A stretch of 64,000 nt of DNA from Faecimorpha stercoravium (GTDB lineage: Bacteria; Bacillota; Clostridia; Lachnospirales; Bianqueaceae). Positions 35,647 to 42,814 of this stretch are shown in pieces. The translations under genes were made by a program, and so were the position numbers. Below the pieces are notes generated by a model, which saw only the letters and a program-made list of their open reading frames with translations, had not been told where the DNA came from and searched no databases. The DNA is taken from positions 1-64,000 of the forward strand of contig DVGT01000073.1 in assembly GCA_018712555.1 (NCBI GenBank), read 5' to 3'. Numbering within the stretch: the first letter of the stretch is position 1; each line of letters begins with the position of its first letter.

Positions 35647-35871
35647 ATGGTTTTTGAGAAGGTTCAGGAAATTATCGCTGAGAAACTGGGAATGGATGAA
35701 TCAGAGATTACGATGGATTCCAGCTTGGAAGACGATCTGGAGGTAGATTCTCTGGATATTGTGGATATCGTAACCGCTTTAGAAGATGAGTTTCAGATCG
35801 AGATCCCTCAGGAAGACCTGAAGGATATGGAAAAGGTTTCTGATCTGGTTTCTTATATCGAATCGAAGTAA
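35647..35871 (+). CDS. Acyl carrier protein
   Basis: 74-residue acidic four-helix protein that carries acyl chains on a phosphopantetheine arm. The attachment serine is in EVDSLDIVDIV (usually GADSLDTVEL), followed by LEDEFQIEIPQEDLKDM. AAGGAGG precedes the ATG. It is a single-gene unit with its own promoter and terminator. No fatty-acid synthesis genes flank it, and the missing glycine before the DSL motif suggests it may be a second, specialised carrier; that last point is inference. Confidence 0.93.
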   Translation: MVFEKVQEIIAEKLGMDESEITMDSSLEDDLEVDSLDIVDIVTALEDEFQIEIPQEDLKDMEKVSDLVSYIESK

Positions 35872-35900
35872 TTTGAGCCATTAAAACGTATTTATGCAAG

Positions 35901-35927
35901 AAGGATGCTGTTCCACGCAGCATCCTT
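35901..35927 (+). terminator. Terminator of the acyl carrier protein gene
   Basis: AAGGATGCTG pairs with CAGCATCCTT; CGTTTTTTAT follows. Confidence 0.88.
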
Positions 35928-35933
35928 CGTTTT

Positions 35934-36173
35934 TTATACTCTCTCTTTCAACGCTTTGGATAATTGGTCCGGACAGGATGTCGGTTTCATGCCGCAACGG
36001 ATTCCCTCCAGCCTGGAAATTGCCTCATGTACTTCCATTCCTTCAATCAAATGGCCGATCCCCTGCAGATTCCCATTGCATCCACCGGTAAACTTAACGT
36101 TATGTACCTTCCCATCCACAATATCAAAATCAATCTGTCTGGAACAGACGCCGGATGTCTTATACGTAAACAT
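35934..36173 (-). CDS. TSCPD-domain protein (TIGR03905 type)
   Basis: 79-residue cytoplasmic protein. YKTSGVCSRQIDFDIVDGKV, FTGGCNGNLQGIGHLIEGM and TSCPDQLSKAL are the conserved blocks of the TSCPD domain, which also occurs at the C-terminus of B12-dependent ribonucleotide reductases. Its three or four cysteines suggest metal or redox chemistry. GGAGG precedes the ATG. It is convergent with the acyl carrier gene and divergent from the flavodiiron gene. Function unproven. Confidence 0.88.
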   Translation of the reverse strand: MFTYKTSGVCSRQIDFDIVDGKVHNVKFTGGCNGNLQGIGHLIEGMEVHEAISRLEGIRCGMKPTSCPDQLSKALKERV

Positions 36174-36274
36174 CTATACTCCTCCTTTCCCATCTTTGCC
36201 CCCCTATTCTATCAAAGAATATCATATGAATCAAGAGCTCCGATGAATTTATGCTATCTTTTTCTTCCAATCTA

Positions 36275-36283
36275 TGATACAAT
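36275..36283 (+). promoter_or_regulatory. Extended -10 promoter of the flavodiiron gene
   Basis: TGATACAAT (extended -10). No good -35 is visible. It lies about 50 bp before the ATG at 36332. Confidence 0.45.
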
Positions 36284-36331
36284 CGAGATAAGGGACGGAT
36301 CCCTATTCTCATTGTTTACAAAGGAGTCGCC

Positions 36332-38122
36332 ATGGAAATTACAAGAGATATTTATTACGTAGGCGTCAATGACCACCAGGTGGATCTCTTCGAGGGGCAA
36401 TACCACGTTCCTCAAGGAATGTCTTATAATTCCTATGTCATTCTGGATGAGAAGATTGCCGTGCTGGATACGGTAGATGTCCATTTCGGCCATGAATGGC
36501 TGGATCATCTTCAGAATGTACTGGGCAGCCGTAAGCCTGATTATCTGATTATTCAGCATATGGAACCGGATCACTCTGCGAATATCGCTGCCTTCGCGCA
36601 GGTGTATCCGGAAACCGTTCTCGTTTCCTCTCAGAAAGCCTTTATGATGATGAGCCAATTCTTTGGTACTGATTTCGCGGATCGCCGCATCGTAGTCGAT
36701 GAAGGCAGCACCTTGGAACTCGGTACGCATGTTTTGACTTTTGTCACGGCGCCCATGGTCCATTGGCCTGAGGTCATTGTGACCTACGACAGTACCGACA
36801 AAGTACTCTTTTCCGCCGATGGTTTTGGTAAGTTCGGCGCTCTGGACGCTGCAGAACCCTGGGACGACGAAGCTCGCCGCTATTACATTGGGATCGTGGG
36901 AAAATATGGCCGCCAAGTACAGAATTTGCTGAAGAAAGCGTCCGGTTTGGATATTCGGACCATCTGCCCGCTGCATGGTCCGATTCTGACGGACAATCTG
37001 GCGCATTACCTGCGCTTATATGATCTCTGGTCCTCCTATACCCCCGAGACGGACGGCATTGTCATCGCTTATACCTCCGTATATGGTCACACGCGAAAAG
37101 CGATAGCGCAGCTAGCCGAATCGCTGCGCGCCAAAGGATGTCCTCAGGTTGTACTTCATGACCTGGCCCGCTGTGACATGTCTGCGGCCGTTGCAGATGC
37201 TTTTCGTTATAGCAAATTGGTCTTGGCCACTACTACCTATAACGCAGATGTTTTTCCTCCGATGCGCGATTTTCTCTGCCATCTCACAGAGCGTAATTTT
37301 CAGAACCGCACGGTAGCTCTGATCGAAAATGGTTCCTGGGCGCCGCAGGCCGCTAAGGTCATGCGTCAGATGCTGGCCAATTGCCCAAAACTCCATTTTG
37401 CAGATATCACAGTACAGATTCGTTCTGCATTGAACGCAGAAAGTCAGGAACAACTTCTGGCACTTGCCGATGCGCTCTGTCAGGATTATCTGGCGCAACA
37501 CAGTGAGACTGCCAATAAAAATGATCTGAAGGCTCTGTTTCATATCGGTTACGGACTCTATGTGGTGACCTCCCATGATGGCAAGAAAGACAATGGTCTG
37601 ATTGTGAATACGGTTACCCAAGTGACCGATGCCCCGAATCGCGTGGCAGTTACCATCAATAAGAAGAACTATTCCCACCACGTCATCAAGCAAACGGGCA
37701 TCATGAATGTCAACTGTCTTTCTGTTGACGCGCCCTTCAAAATCTTCGAGACCTTTGGTTTTCAAAGCGGCCGTACAGCTGATAAATTTGCGGATTTTGA
37801 TACGCTGCGTTCTGACAACGGACTCCGTTTTCTGCCCCGGTATATCAATTCGTTCATGTCCCTCAAGGTAGAACAATACATAGATTTGGATACGCATGGG
37901 ATGTTCATCTGTTCTGTCACAGAGGCTCGAGTCATCTCTTCTTCGGAAACGATGACCTATACCTACTATCAAAACAACGTCAAGCCCAAGCCGCAGACGA
38001 AAGGCAAAAAGGGCTTTGTCTGCAAAATCTGCGGATATATCTATGAAGGAGATACCTTGCCGGATGATTTTGTATGTCCTCTCTGCAAGCATGGAGCGAA
38101 CGATTTTGAACCGATCGTCTGA
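36332..38122 (+). CDS. Flavodiiron protein fused to flavin-reductase and rubredoxin modules
   Basis: 596-residue cytoplasmic enzyme that probably reduces O2 to water or NO to N2O, protecting the anaerobe. Residues 1-250 are the diiron beta-lactamase-like domain with ligands H76, E78, D80 and H81 (HMEPDHSAN), then MVHWPE, FSADGFG and CPLHGPIL. Residues 256-395 are a flavodoxin domain (IAYTSVYGHTRKAIAQLAE). Residues 405-545 are a flavin-reductase-like FMN domain (GYGLYVVTS, NRVAVTINKKN). The C-terminal 40 residues are a short-spaced rubredoxin with CKIC and CPLC separated by 14 residues rather than about 29. One chain thus holds most of an electron path to the diiron site. GGAG precedes the ATG. 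Confidence 0.93.
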   Translation: MEITRDIYYVGVNDHQVDLFEGQYHVPQGMSYNSYVILDEKIAVLDTVDVHFGHEWLDHLQNVLGSRKPDYLIIQHMEPDHSANIAAFAQVYPETVLVSSQKAFMMMSQFFGTDFADRRIVVDEGSTLELGTHVLTFVTAPMVHWPEVIVTYDSTDKVLFSADGFGKFGALDAAEPWDDEARRYYIGIVGKYGRQVQNLLKKASGLDIRTICPLHGPILTDNLAHYLRLYDLWSSYTPETDGIVIAYTSVYGHTRKAIAQLAESLRAKGCPQVVLHDLARCDMSAAVADAFRYSKLVLATTTYNADVFPPMRDFLCHLTERNFQNRTVALIENGSWAPQAAKVMRQMLANCPKLHFADITVQIRSALNAESQEQLLALADALCQDYLAQHSETANKNDLKALFHIGYGLYVVTSHDGKKDNGLIVNTVTQVTDAPNRVAVTINKKNYSHHVIKQTGIMNVNCLSVDAPFKIFETFGFQSGRTADKFADFDTLRSDNGLRFLPRYINSFMSLKVEQYIDLDTHGMFICSVTEARVISSSETMTYTYYQNNVKPKPQTKGKKGFVCKICGYIYEGDTLPDDFVCPLCKHGANDFEPIV

Positions 38123-38132
38123 ACAAAAACAA

Positions 38133-38166
38133 GGCTGTGAAAAACGAATTTACGTTTTTCACAGCC
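38133..38166. terminator. Bidirectional terminator after the flavodiiron gene
   Basis: GGCTGTGAAAAACG pairs with CGTTTTTCACAGCC (14 bp, 6-base loop). A T-run follows on the plus strand, and TTGTTTTTG on the minus. Confidence 0.85.
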
Positions 38167-38171
38167 CATTT

Positions 38172-38816
38172 TTACGTCCAGACACGCAGCATCAACTCCA
38201 GGAGTCCATCTCGGAGGATTCCCAGCGGACGACTCAGCACCCCTGTATAAAGCAGCACAATCATCAGCAAGCCACCATAACGTTCATACCTCATCAACTG
38301 AAAATAAGTACGCTGCGGCAGGAAGATTCCCAGAACCTTCGAACCATCCAAGGGGGGAATGGGAATGAGATTAAACACACCGAGTCCAATATTCATGATC
38401 GCCGTATATTGCGCCAGCAGCATCAGATATCCTAGAATTCCTTCTGTACTTCCTTCCGTCACATGAAACAATCCCACGAATATCCCCAGGAACAGAAACG
38501 CCAGAATCAGGTTCATCACCGGCCCGGCCAATGCTGTCAGAGCCATTCCTTGCTTGGGATTTTTGTAGTATTGTGGATTGACCTTGACTGGCTTGGCCCA
38601 TCCAAAACGAAACACCAGCATGCAGATCGTTCCCACAAGATCCAGATGATGCAATGGATTCAAGGATAATCGACCGTCCCGTTTAGGCGTAGGATCTCCC
38701 AGCCAGTACGATACCAACCCATGCGCAAACTCATGGGCTGATATGGCAAGAAGTGTGGCCGGCGCCGTATAGATCAGGAGTTTGATCTGTTCCCAGATCA
38801 GTGGCCATTGATTCAT
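38172..38816 (-). CDS. Site-2-protease-type membrane metalloprotease (M50)
   Basis: 214-residue intramembrane protease with about five helices. The zinc motif is SAHEFAHGLVSY (HExxH), and the third ligand lies in NLIPIPPLDGSKVLG (the NPDG-like motif). ALAGPVMNLILAF is the conserved central helix. Family members cleave membrane-embedded substrates such as anti-sigma factors, or act as small YwhC-like proteases of unknown target. The ATG lies one base after the vanY stop, so the two are translated together. Confidence 0.9.
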   Translation of the reverse strand: MNQWPLIWEQIKLLIYTAPATLLAISAHEFAHGLVSYWLGDPTPKRDGRLSLNPLHHLDLVGTICMLVFRFGWAKPVKVNPQYYKNPKQGMALTALAGPVMNLILAFLFLGIFVGLFHVTEGSTEGILGYLMLLAQYTAIMNIGLGVFNLIPIPPLDGSKVLGIFLPQRTYFQLMRYERYGGLLMIVLLYTGVLSRPLGILRDGLLELMLRVWT

Positions 38817-38817
38817 A

Positions 38818-39822
38818 CTAATCCACCTCGCCCAGGTATTCTTCCAAGGTGATTCCCTGGGTCATGATCTCCGTAGCGGCCTCCACTCCTACATACCGAA
38901 AATGCCAAGGCTCGTAGATAATCTGCGTGATATCTTCTTTTCCCTTAGGATAGCGGAGAATAAAGCCATACTTATAGCAATTCTCTTTGAGCCATTTTGC
39001 TTCGTCCGTCTCCTCGTACTCTTCGATCAACATCTGAAAATCCATGGCGCAAATATCCACGGTCAAGCCTGTGTTATGCTCACTGGCTCCCGGAATAGCC
39101 ACAATCGTAGATGCCTCGATATACGCTTCCTCGTAAGTATACTCCGGATGTTCCGCCTGAATCTCCGCAATTTTATTATCAAACAAGGTCTGCTGAAAAT
39201 CCACGCTGCGATATCCGGAACAAACCAGAAACTGACGGTCTGAATCCCGTTCGCCATCCTCCAGCATTTGCACTAAACTGTCATAAATTCGAGCATCCAC
39301 TTCTTCGCTGAAAATCTGCTTGGTCTCCATTTCCAGATTCTCTGCCAGCCGATGTGTCTTATTGACCAGGAGCAAGTTCCAATCCGTCGCATCCGGGTCC
39401 ACTGTCACATACTCCATTCCCAGAATCTCATCCACTTCTTTCTCTGGGGAGGACTCCTCTGCTCCGGAGGACTCCTCTGCTCCGGATGACTCCTCTGGCA
39501 GCGAAGATTCTGACTGCGAAGATTCCTCTGGAGATGATTCCTCCGGCACACTCTCTGCCAGGGCAGAACTCTCACCCCCGCCGACACTTTCTTCTACCGC
39601 CGAACTCGTCTCCTCTGCCAAAGAATTCGGCACAAAAGATTCTTCCAACTGCGCCGTCGATGACTCTTCTATCGCACTCTCCTGCGATGAATTCCTCGCT
39701 GGCAGATACCCTACCAAATACCAGACCAAAAAGGCCAATAGAAAAACAACCACAATCGTGAACCAGATTTGCCGACGGCGAATCTGCGCTTTTCTTTTAC
39801 GCCGTGATGAAGAATCGGACAT
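38818..39822 (-). CDS. VanY-like D-alanyl-D-alanine carboxypeptidase (M15B)
   Basis: 334-residue membrane-anchored peptidase that trims the terminal D-Ala of peptidoglycan stem peptides. A basic cytoplasmic stretch is followed by a transmembrane helix (about 19-41) and a low-complexity linker at about residues 50-131 made almost only of Ser, Glu, Pro and Ala with repeated EESSGAEESS units. The catalytic domain has FLVCSGYRSVDFQQTLFD, SEHNTGLTVDICAMDF (zinc ligands His and Asp) and EPWHFRYVG (catalytic Glu and zinc His). The linker probably spans the wall. It is coupled to the M50 protease gene. Confidence 0.92.
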   Translation of the reverse strand: MSDSSSRRKRKAQIRRRQIWFTIVVVFLLAFLVWYLVGYLPARNSSQESAIEESSTAQLEESFVPNSLAEETSSAVEESVGGGESSALAESVPEESSPEESSQSESSLPEESSGAEESSGAEESSPEKEVDEILGMEYVTVDPDATDWNLLLVNKTHRLAENLEMETKQIFSEEVDARIYDSLVQMLEDGERDSDRQFLVCSGYRSVDFQQTLFDNKIAEIQAEHPEYTYEEAYIEASTIVAIPGASEHNTGLTVDICAMDFQMLIEEYEETDEAKWLKENCYKYGFILRYPKGKEDITQIIYEPWHFRYVGVEAATEIMTQGITLEEYLGEVD

Positions 39823-39895
39823 GTGTTATTCCCCTTTCTTTTTGTCAAGCGACACCTGAGCAGCCTGCCGAGCCTCGTCTTCTATACAAACTGCT

Positions 39896-40969
39896 TTATT
39901 CCGTCACATCCTCTTCGTGGCGATTCACTGCAGCTGCCGCTTTGAGCTTCTCATAATCTCCACGGACAGCTCGATACAAATCTCCACCCTTCTGAACACC
40001 CAATGCTCTGCGGAAGAACTGATAAAACTCGTTCTTTGCCTTTGTAGAGAGAATCGCCTGCGCCACTACCTTATCATATTTTTTTTGTTCCTCACTCGTA
40101 TGCCCTTCCACAATGCCATGTACTCGTTCCAGGAAATCCTGAGGAACCTCTACCTGTTTGTATTCTCGTTTCTTCTCTGCCTTAGTCTGTCCCGAAACGT
40201 CCGATTCCTTGCGAGGTCTGCCCCGCCGCTTTGCTGCAGGTTTTCCCTCTGCCTGTTCCATCTTTTTCTCCGGATCAGCCACATCCTGCACCTCTGTTTT
40301 TTCTGCCGACTTTTCTGTCATTACCTCTTCCTGTACAGGCGTCTTCTCCATCTTTGGCTTGGTCTTCTTGGCCGCTTTCGTCTCCGACCCTGTCGTCTTA
40401 GGTGCTTCTGAAGCCGATTCTTCCTTTTCTTCATGTTTTGTCCTGCGAGGGCGACGAATATTCCGCACCTTACTCCGAATTGTGCTCTTTTCTTCCTCTG
40501 TGGCTATTTCTTTAGGTTCTTCTACCACAAGTACAACCTCTGGCTCCTCCGGCAATACCGGCGCGGATTCCAGCGCCATTGTTCCCCACTTTCGTATCCC
40601 CTTCTGAATGGAACTGGACAACAGCACATTCACATCCAGCTGATCGACTGCGTGATCCATAAAAAACTCCACCGGCGCCAGATAGCCATTATCCTGGCTG
40701 ACGATGCAATACAGCCCTTTTCGTTCGCTGCCAATCAGAAAACCGAGCAGCGCGACAATCTGAAAATCCATGGCATTACGTCCACTCCGCTGTAGTCGCA
40801 CGTATTCGATCTGGGCCCGGCTGTTGTTCATCGCCTGGATAATCGGAATACTCAATGAATTCGCGCTCTCACTGTAAAAGATAAAAACACGATCTTCCGG
40901 CGCCAAAAGCTCCACACCCACCAACCCCTGGTTCTTTACATTTTCCAGGTCAATTAAAAATGTCTTCAT
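39896..40969 (-). CDS. PIN-like nuclease-domain protein with an AT-hook
   Basis: 357-residue cytoplasmic protein in three parts. Residues 1-130 look like a PIN/NYN-type fold with acidic residues where a metal site would be: D7 (FLIDLENVKN), D68 (RNAMDFQIVALLGFLIG) and D93 (IVSQDNGYLA). Residues 135-275 are a charged, low-complexity Lys/Glu linker containing an AT-hook, KRRGRPRK at 247-254, which binds the minor groove of AT-rich DNA. Residues 280-345 form a helical C-terminal domain (DFLERVHGIVEGHTSEEQKK). PIN domains are usually RNases. GGAGG precedes the ATG. It appears monocistronic between vanY and the fucose genes. The function is unknown. Confidence 0.75.
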   Translation of the reverse strand: MKTFLIDLENVKNQGLVGVELLAPEDRVFIFYSESANSLSIPIIQAMNNSRAQIEYVRLQRSGRNAMDFQIVALLGFLIGSERKGLYCIVSQDNGYLAPVEFFMDHAVDQLDVNVLLSSSIQKGIRKWGTMALESAPVLPEEPEVVLVVEEPKEIATEEEKSTIRSKVRNIRRPRRTKHEEKEESASEAPKTTGSETKAAKKTKPKMEKTPVQEEVMTEKSAEKTEVQDVADPEKKMEQAEGKPAAKRRGRPRKESDVSGQTKAEKKREYKQVEVPQDFLERVHGIVEGHTSEEQKKYDKVVAQAILSTKAKNEFYQFFRRALGVQKGGDLYRAVRGDYEKLKAAAAVNRHEEDVTE

Positions 40970-41034
40970 GCATTACCTCCAAATAAACTTTTGTAAAATT
41001 CATTTTGACGCATTGATAAGTATATGCGCCGCAC

Positions 41035-41065
41035 ATAGACCTCATGCTTCCCGCATGAGGTCTAT
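41035..41065 (-). terminator. Hairpin at the end of the fucose operon
   Basis: ATAGACCTCATGC pairs with GCATGAGGTCTAT (13 bp, 5-base loop). It overlaps the oxidoreductase stop codon and lacks a U-tract, so it may be a stabilising or Rho-dependent end. Confidence 0.55.
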
Positions 41066-42313
41066 CACTTGTCCACCATGAATTCTGGACTCTTCCGCCG
41101 CAAAGGCCATGTAATGACTTTCCATGGACTGATCGATTGAAGTCAATGCCTGCCCTTTACCGTTGCCTTCGATCAGATCCAAGAGATCTTCCACCAGGCG
41201 ATTGTCGCCGCCGCCATGCCCGCTGAAATCCTGCGCCAACGTACGGATATCGATTGTCCTGGGCTTTTCTCCAAATCGCATCACCGTGACTGTATTCTGA
41301 TTCATGTCTCCCTGGATTTCCCCCAGCGTCCCCATGATCTTGATCGAACGGCCTCCCTGATTAAAAGCACACATCGTAAAAGAAATGGTGGAGCCATCAG
41401 CCATCTCCATGTTGACCACCTGATGATCGACCACATCATTATCACACCGATATACGCACCGGCCATAAGGGCCATTCTGCAAGGCTGCACGCACACGTTC
41501 CTCCGTAGGATGCGAGACCAGCACATTGGCTGGCCAGCCGGTATGTCCATGCTGAACCCCCGTCGCCTCATCGGTTATATAGATCTTCTCCGCATCATAG
41601 GGACATTCTCTGCGCACCGCCTCTGAACACGCAAGACACCGCTCCGCACTGCCGCAGGGTGCGTTTTCCGGGCGGAAATACGTCAGGCTTCCAAAAGAAC
41701 TGATCCGCTTGCAGGGTTGTCCGGACAGCCAACGCAAAATATCCATATCGTGGCAGCTTTTCTGCAGAATCATCGGACTGCTTTCCTGACTGTTTCGCCA
41801 GTTCCCACGCACAAAACTATGGGCCTGATGCCAATACCCTACGTTCTCGATGGCCTGGATCGCCACCACCTGTCCGATCTCTCCGGAACGGACGGTCCGG
41901 TACAAGAACTGATAAAACGGCGTATATCGCAGAACATGACAGACTACCACTTTCCGCCCCAGACGCTCTGCGGTTTCCTGAATCTGCCGGCACTCTTCCA
42001 AACTGGGCGATATGGGCTTCTCGAGCAGAAGATCATATCCCTTTTCCATCGCTTTCATGGCATGCCCATAATGCTGACGATCCTGCGTACAGATGAACAT
42101 GACATCTGCCAGCTTCTCCCTCTGCAACATTGCTTCCGCCGATGGAAAACACAGGGCAGGATCCACCTGATACTCTTCCCGTACCTCTCTAACCTTCTCC
42201 TCGATAGGATCTGCCACCGCAACAGTTTTCATCCGGTCGGAAAAAATATGCTGGCACTTCGCATAAGTATCTTTTCCCCGGCTTCCTAATCCACTGATCG
42301 CAACTGTAATCAT
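41042..42313 (-). CDS. Gfo/Idh/MocA-family oxidoreductase
   Basis: 423-residue NAD(P)-dependent sugar or inositol dehydrogenase family member. The N-terminal Rossmann fold starts MITVAISGLGSRGKDTY and continues VMFICTQDRQHYGHAMKAME, then DLLLEKPISPSLEEC with the EKP signature and the active-site H in QKSCHDMDILRWL. A cysteine-rich insert (CGSAERCLACSEAVRRECP) may bind a metal. ATG at 42313 is chosen because AAGGAG lies 12 bases upstream and it directly follows fucU. As third gene after fucI-fucU it probably oxidises fucose or a related deoxy-sugar; substrate inferred from context only. Confidence 0.85.
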   Translation of the reverse strand: MITVAISGLGSRGKDTYAKCQHIFSDRMKTVAVADPIEEKVREVREEYQVDPALCFPSAEAMLQREKLADVMFICTQDRQHYGHAMKAMEKGYDLLLEKPISPSLEECRQIQETAERLGRKVVVCHVLRYTPFYQFLYRTVRSGEIGQVVAIQAIENVGYWHQAHSFVRGNWRNSQESSPMILQKSCHDMDILRWLSGQPCKRISSFGSLTYFRPENAPCGSAERCLACSEAVRRECPYDAEKIYITDEATGVQHGHTGWPANVLVSHPTEERVRAALQNGPYGRCVYRCDNDVVDHQVVNMEMADGSTISFTMCAFNQGGRSIKIMGTLGEIQGDMNQNTVTVMRFGEKPRTIDIRTLAQDFSGHGGGDNRLVEDLLDLIEGNGKGQALTSIDQSMESHYMAFAAEESRIHGGQVIDLMREA

Positions 42314-42314
42314 G

Positions 42315-42752
42315 TTACTGTACGACTCCTTTTTGCAGCATAATATTGGCATACAGCGCCTGTTCTCCGGTGGCCACAATCGCATAGGCCGTCTTGGATT
42401 TCTCATAAAAAGCAAATCTCTCTAAGGTACCAATGGCAGCCTCTCCTCGCGCGTCCTCTCGTGAGACCAATTTCTTATATTCTTCCCATATGGGAGTCTC
42501 TACCGGGTCATTCGGCATGACCTCCATGAGTTCCACGGGATGTTCCACATACGTATCTAATGGGAACAGTGTCAGAATCGCTTCCAAGAGTTCCGGGATC
42601 CCATGCCCATCACATCGGATCACCTTCGCGTTTTTGCCCATCGTCTCCACCGGGAAATTACCATCTGCCAGGACAATGCGGTCACTGTGCCCCATTTCAC
42701 AAAGAACCTTCAGAAGTTCCGGCGACAAAATCTTTGGAATTCCTTTTAACAT
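42315..42752 (-). CDS. fucU: RbsD/FucU-family L-fucose mutarotase
   Basis: 145-residue enzyme that interconverts alpha- and beta-L-fucopyranose before isomerisation. MLKGIPKILSPELLKVLCEM, GHSDRIVLADGNFP and the ending TGEQALYANIMLQKGVV are family hallmarks, including the catalytic His in GHSD. ATG at 42752 has AAAGGA upstream. It lies between fucI (62 bp upstream, with a hairpin in the gap) and the oxidoreductase (one base between stop and start). Confidence 0.93.
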   Translation of the reverse strand: MLKGIPKILSPELLKVLCEMGHSDRIVLADGNFPVETMGKNAKVIRCDGHGIPELLEAILTLFPLDTYVEHPVELMEVMPNDPVETPIWEEYKKLVSREDARGEAAIGTLERFAFYEKSKTAYAIVATGEQALYANIMLQKGVVQ

Positions 42753-42774
42753 GTTTTTCTTCCTTTCAGGACCA

Positions 42775-42799
42775 GGCGGCGAAGCTCGCCTTCGCCGCC
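42775..42799 (-). other. Intercistronic hairpin between fucI and fucU
   Basis: GGCGGCGAAG pairs with CTTCGCCGCC around CTCGC, with no U-tract. It probably protects the fucI message end and lowers fucU expression relative to fucI. Confidence 0.5.
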
Positions 42800-42814
42800 C
42801 TCCTAGATGATCAT

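Noticed and set aside
37112..38092. 326-codon open frame opposite the flavodiiron gene
   Set aside because: It is a shadow of a gene with complete diiron, flavodoxin and rubredoxin motifs.
34945..39822. Glycopeptide resistance cluster (vanZ- and vanY-like genes)
   Set aside because: No vanH, vanA-type ligase or vanX is present. The two genes are 3.4 kb apart in separate units and are common housekeeping envelope genes.
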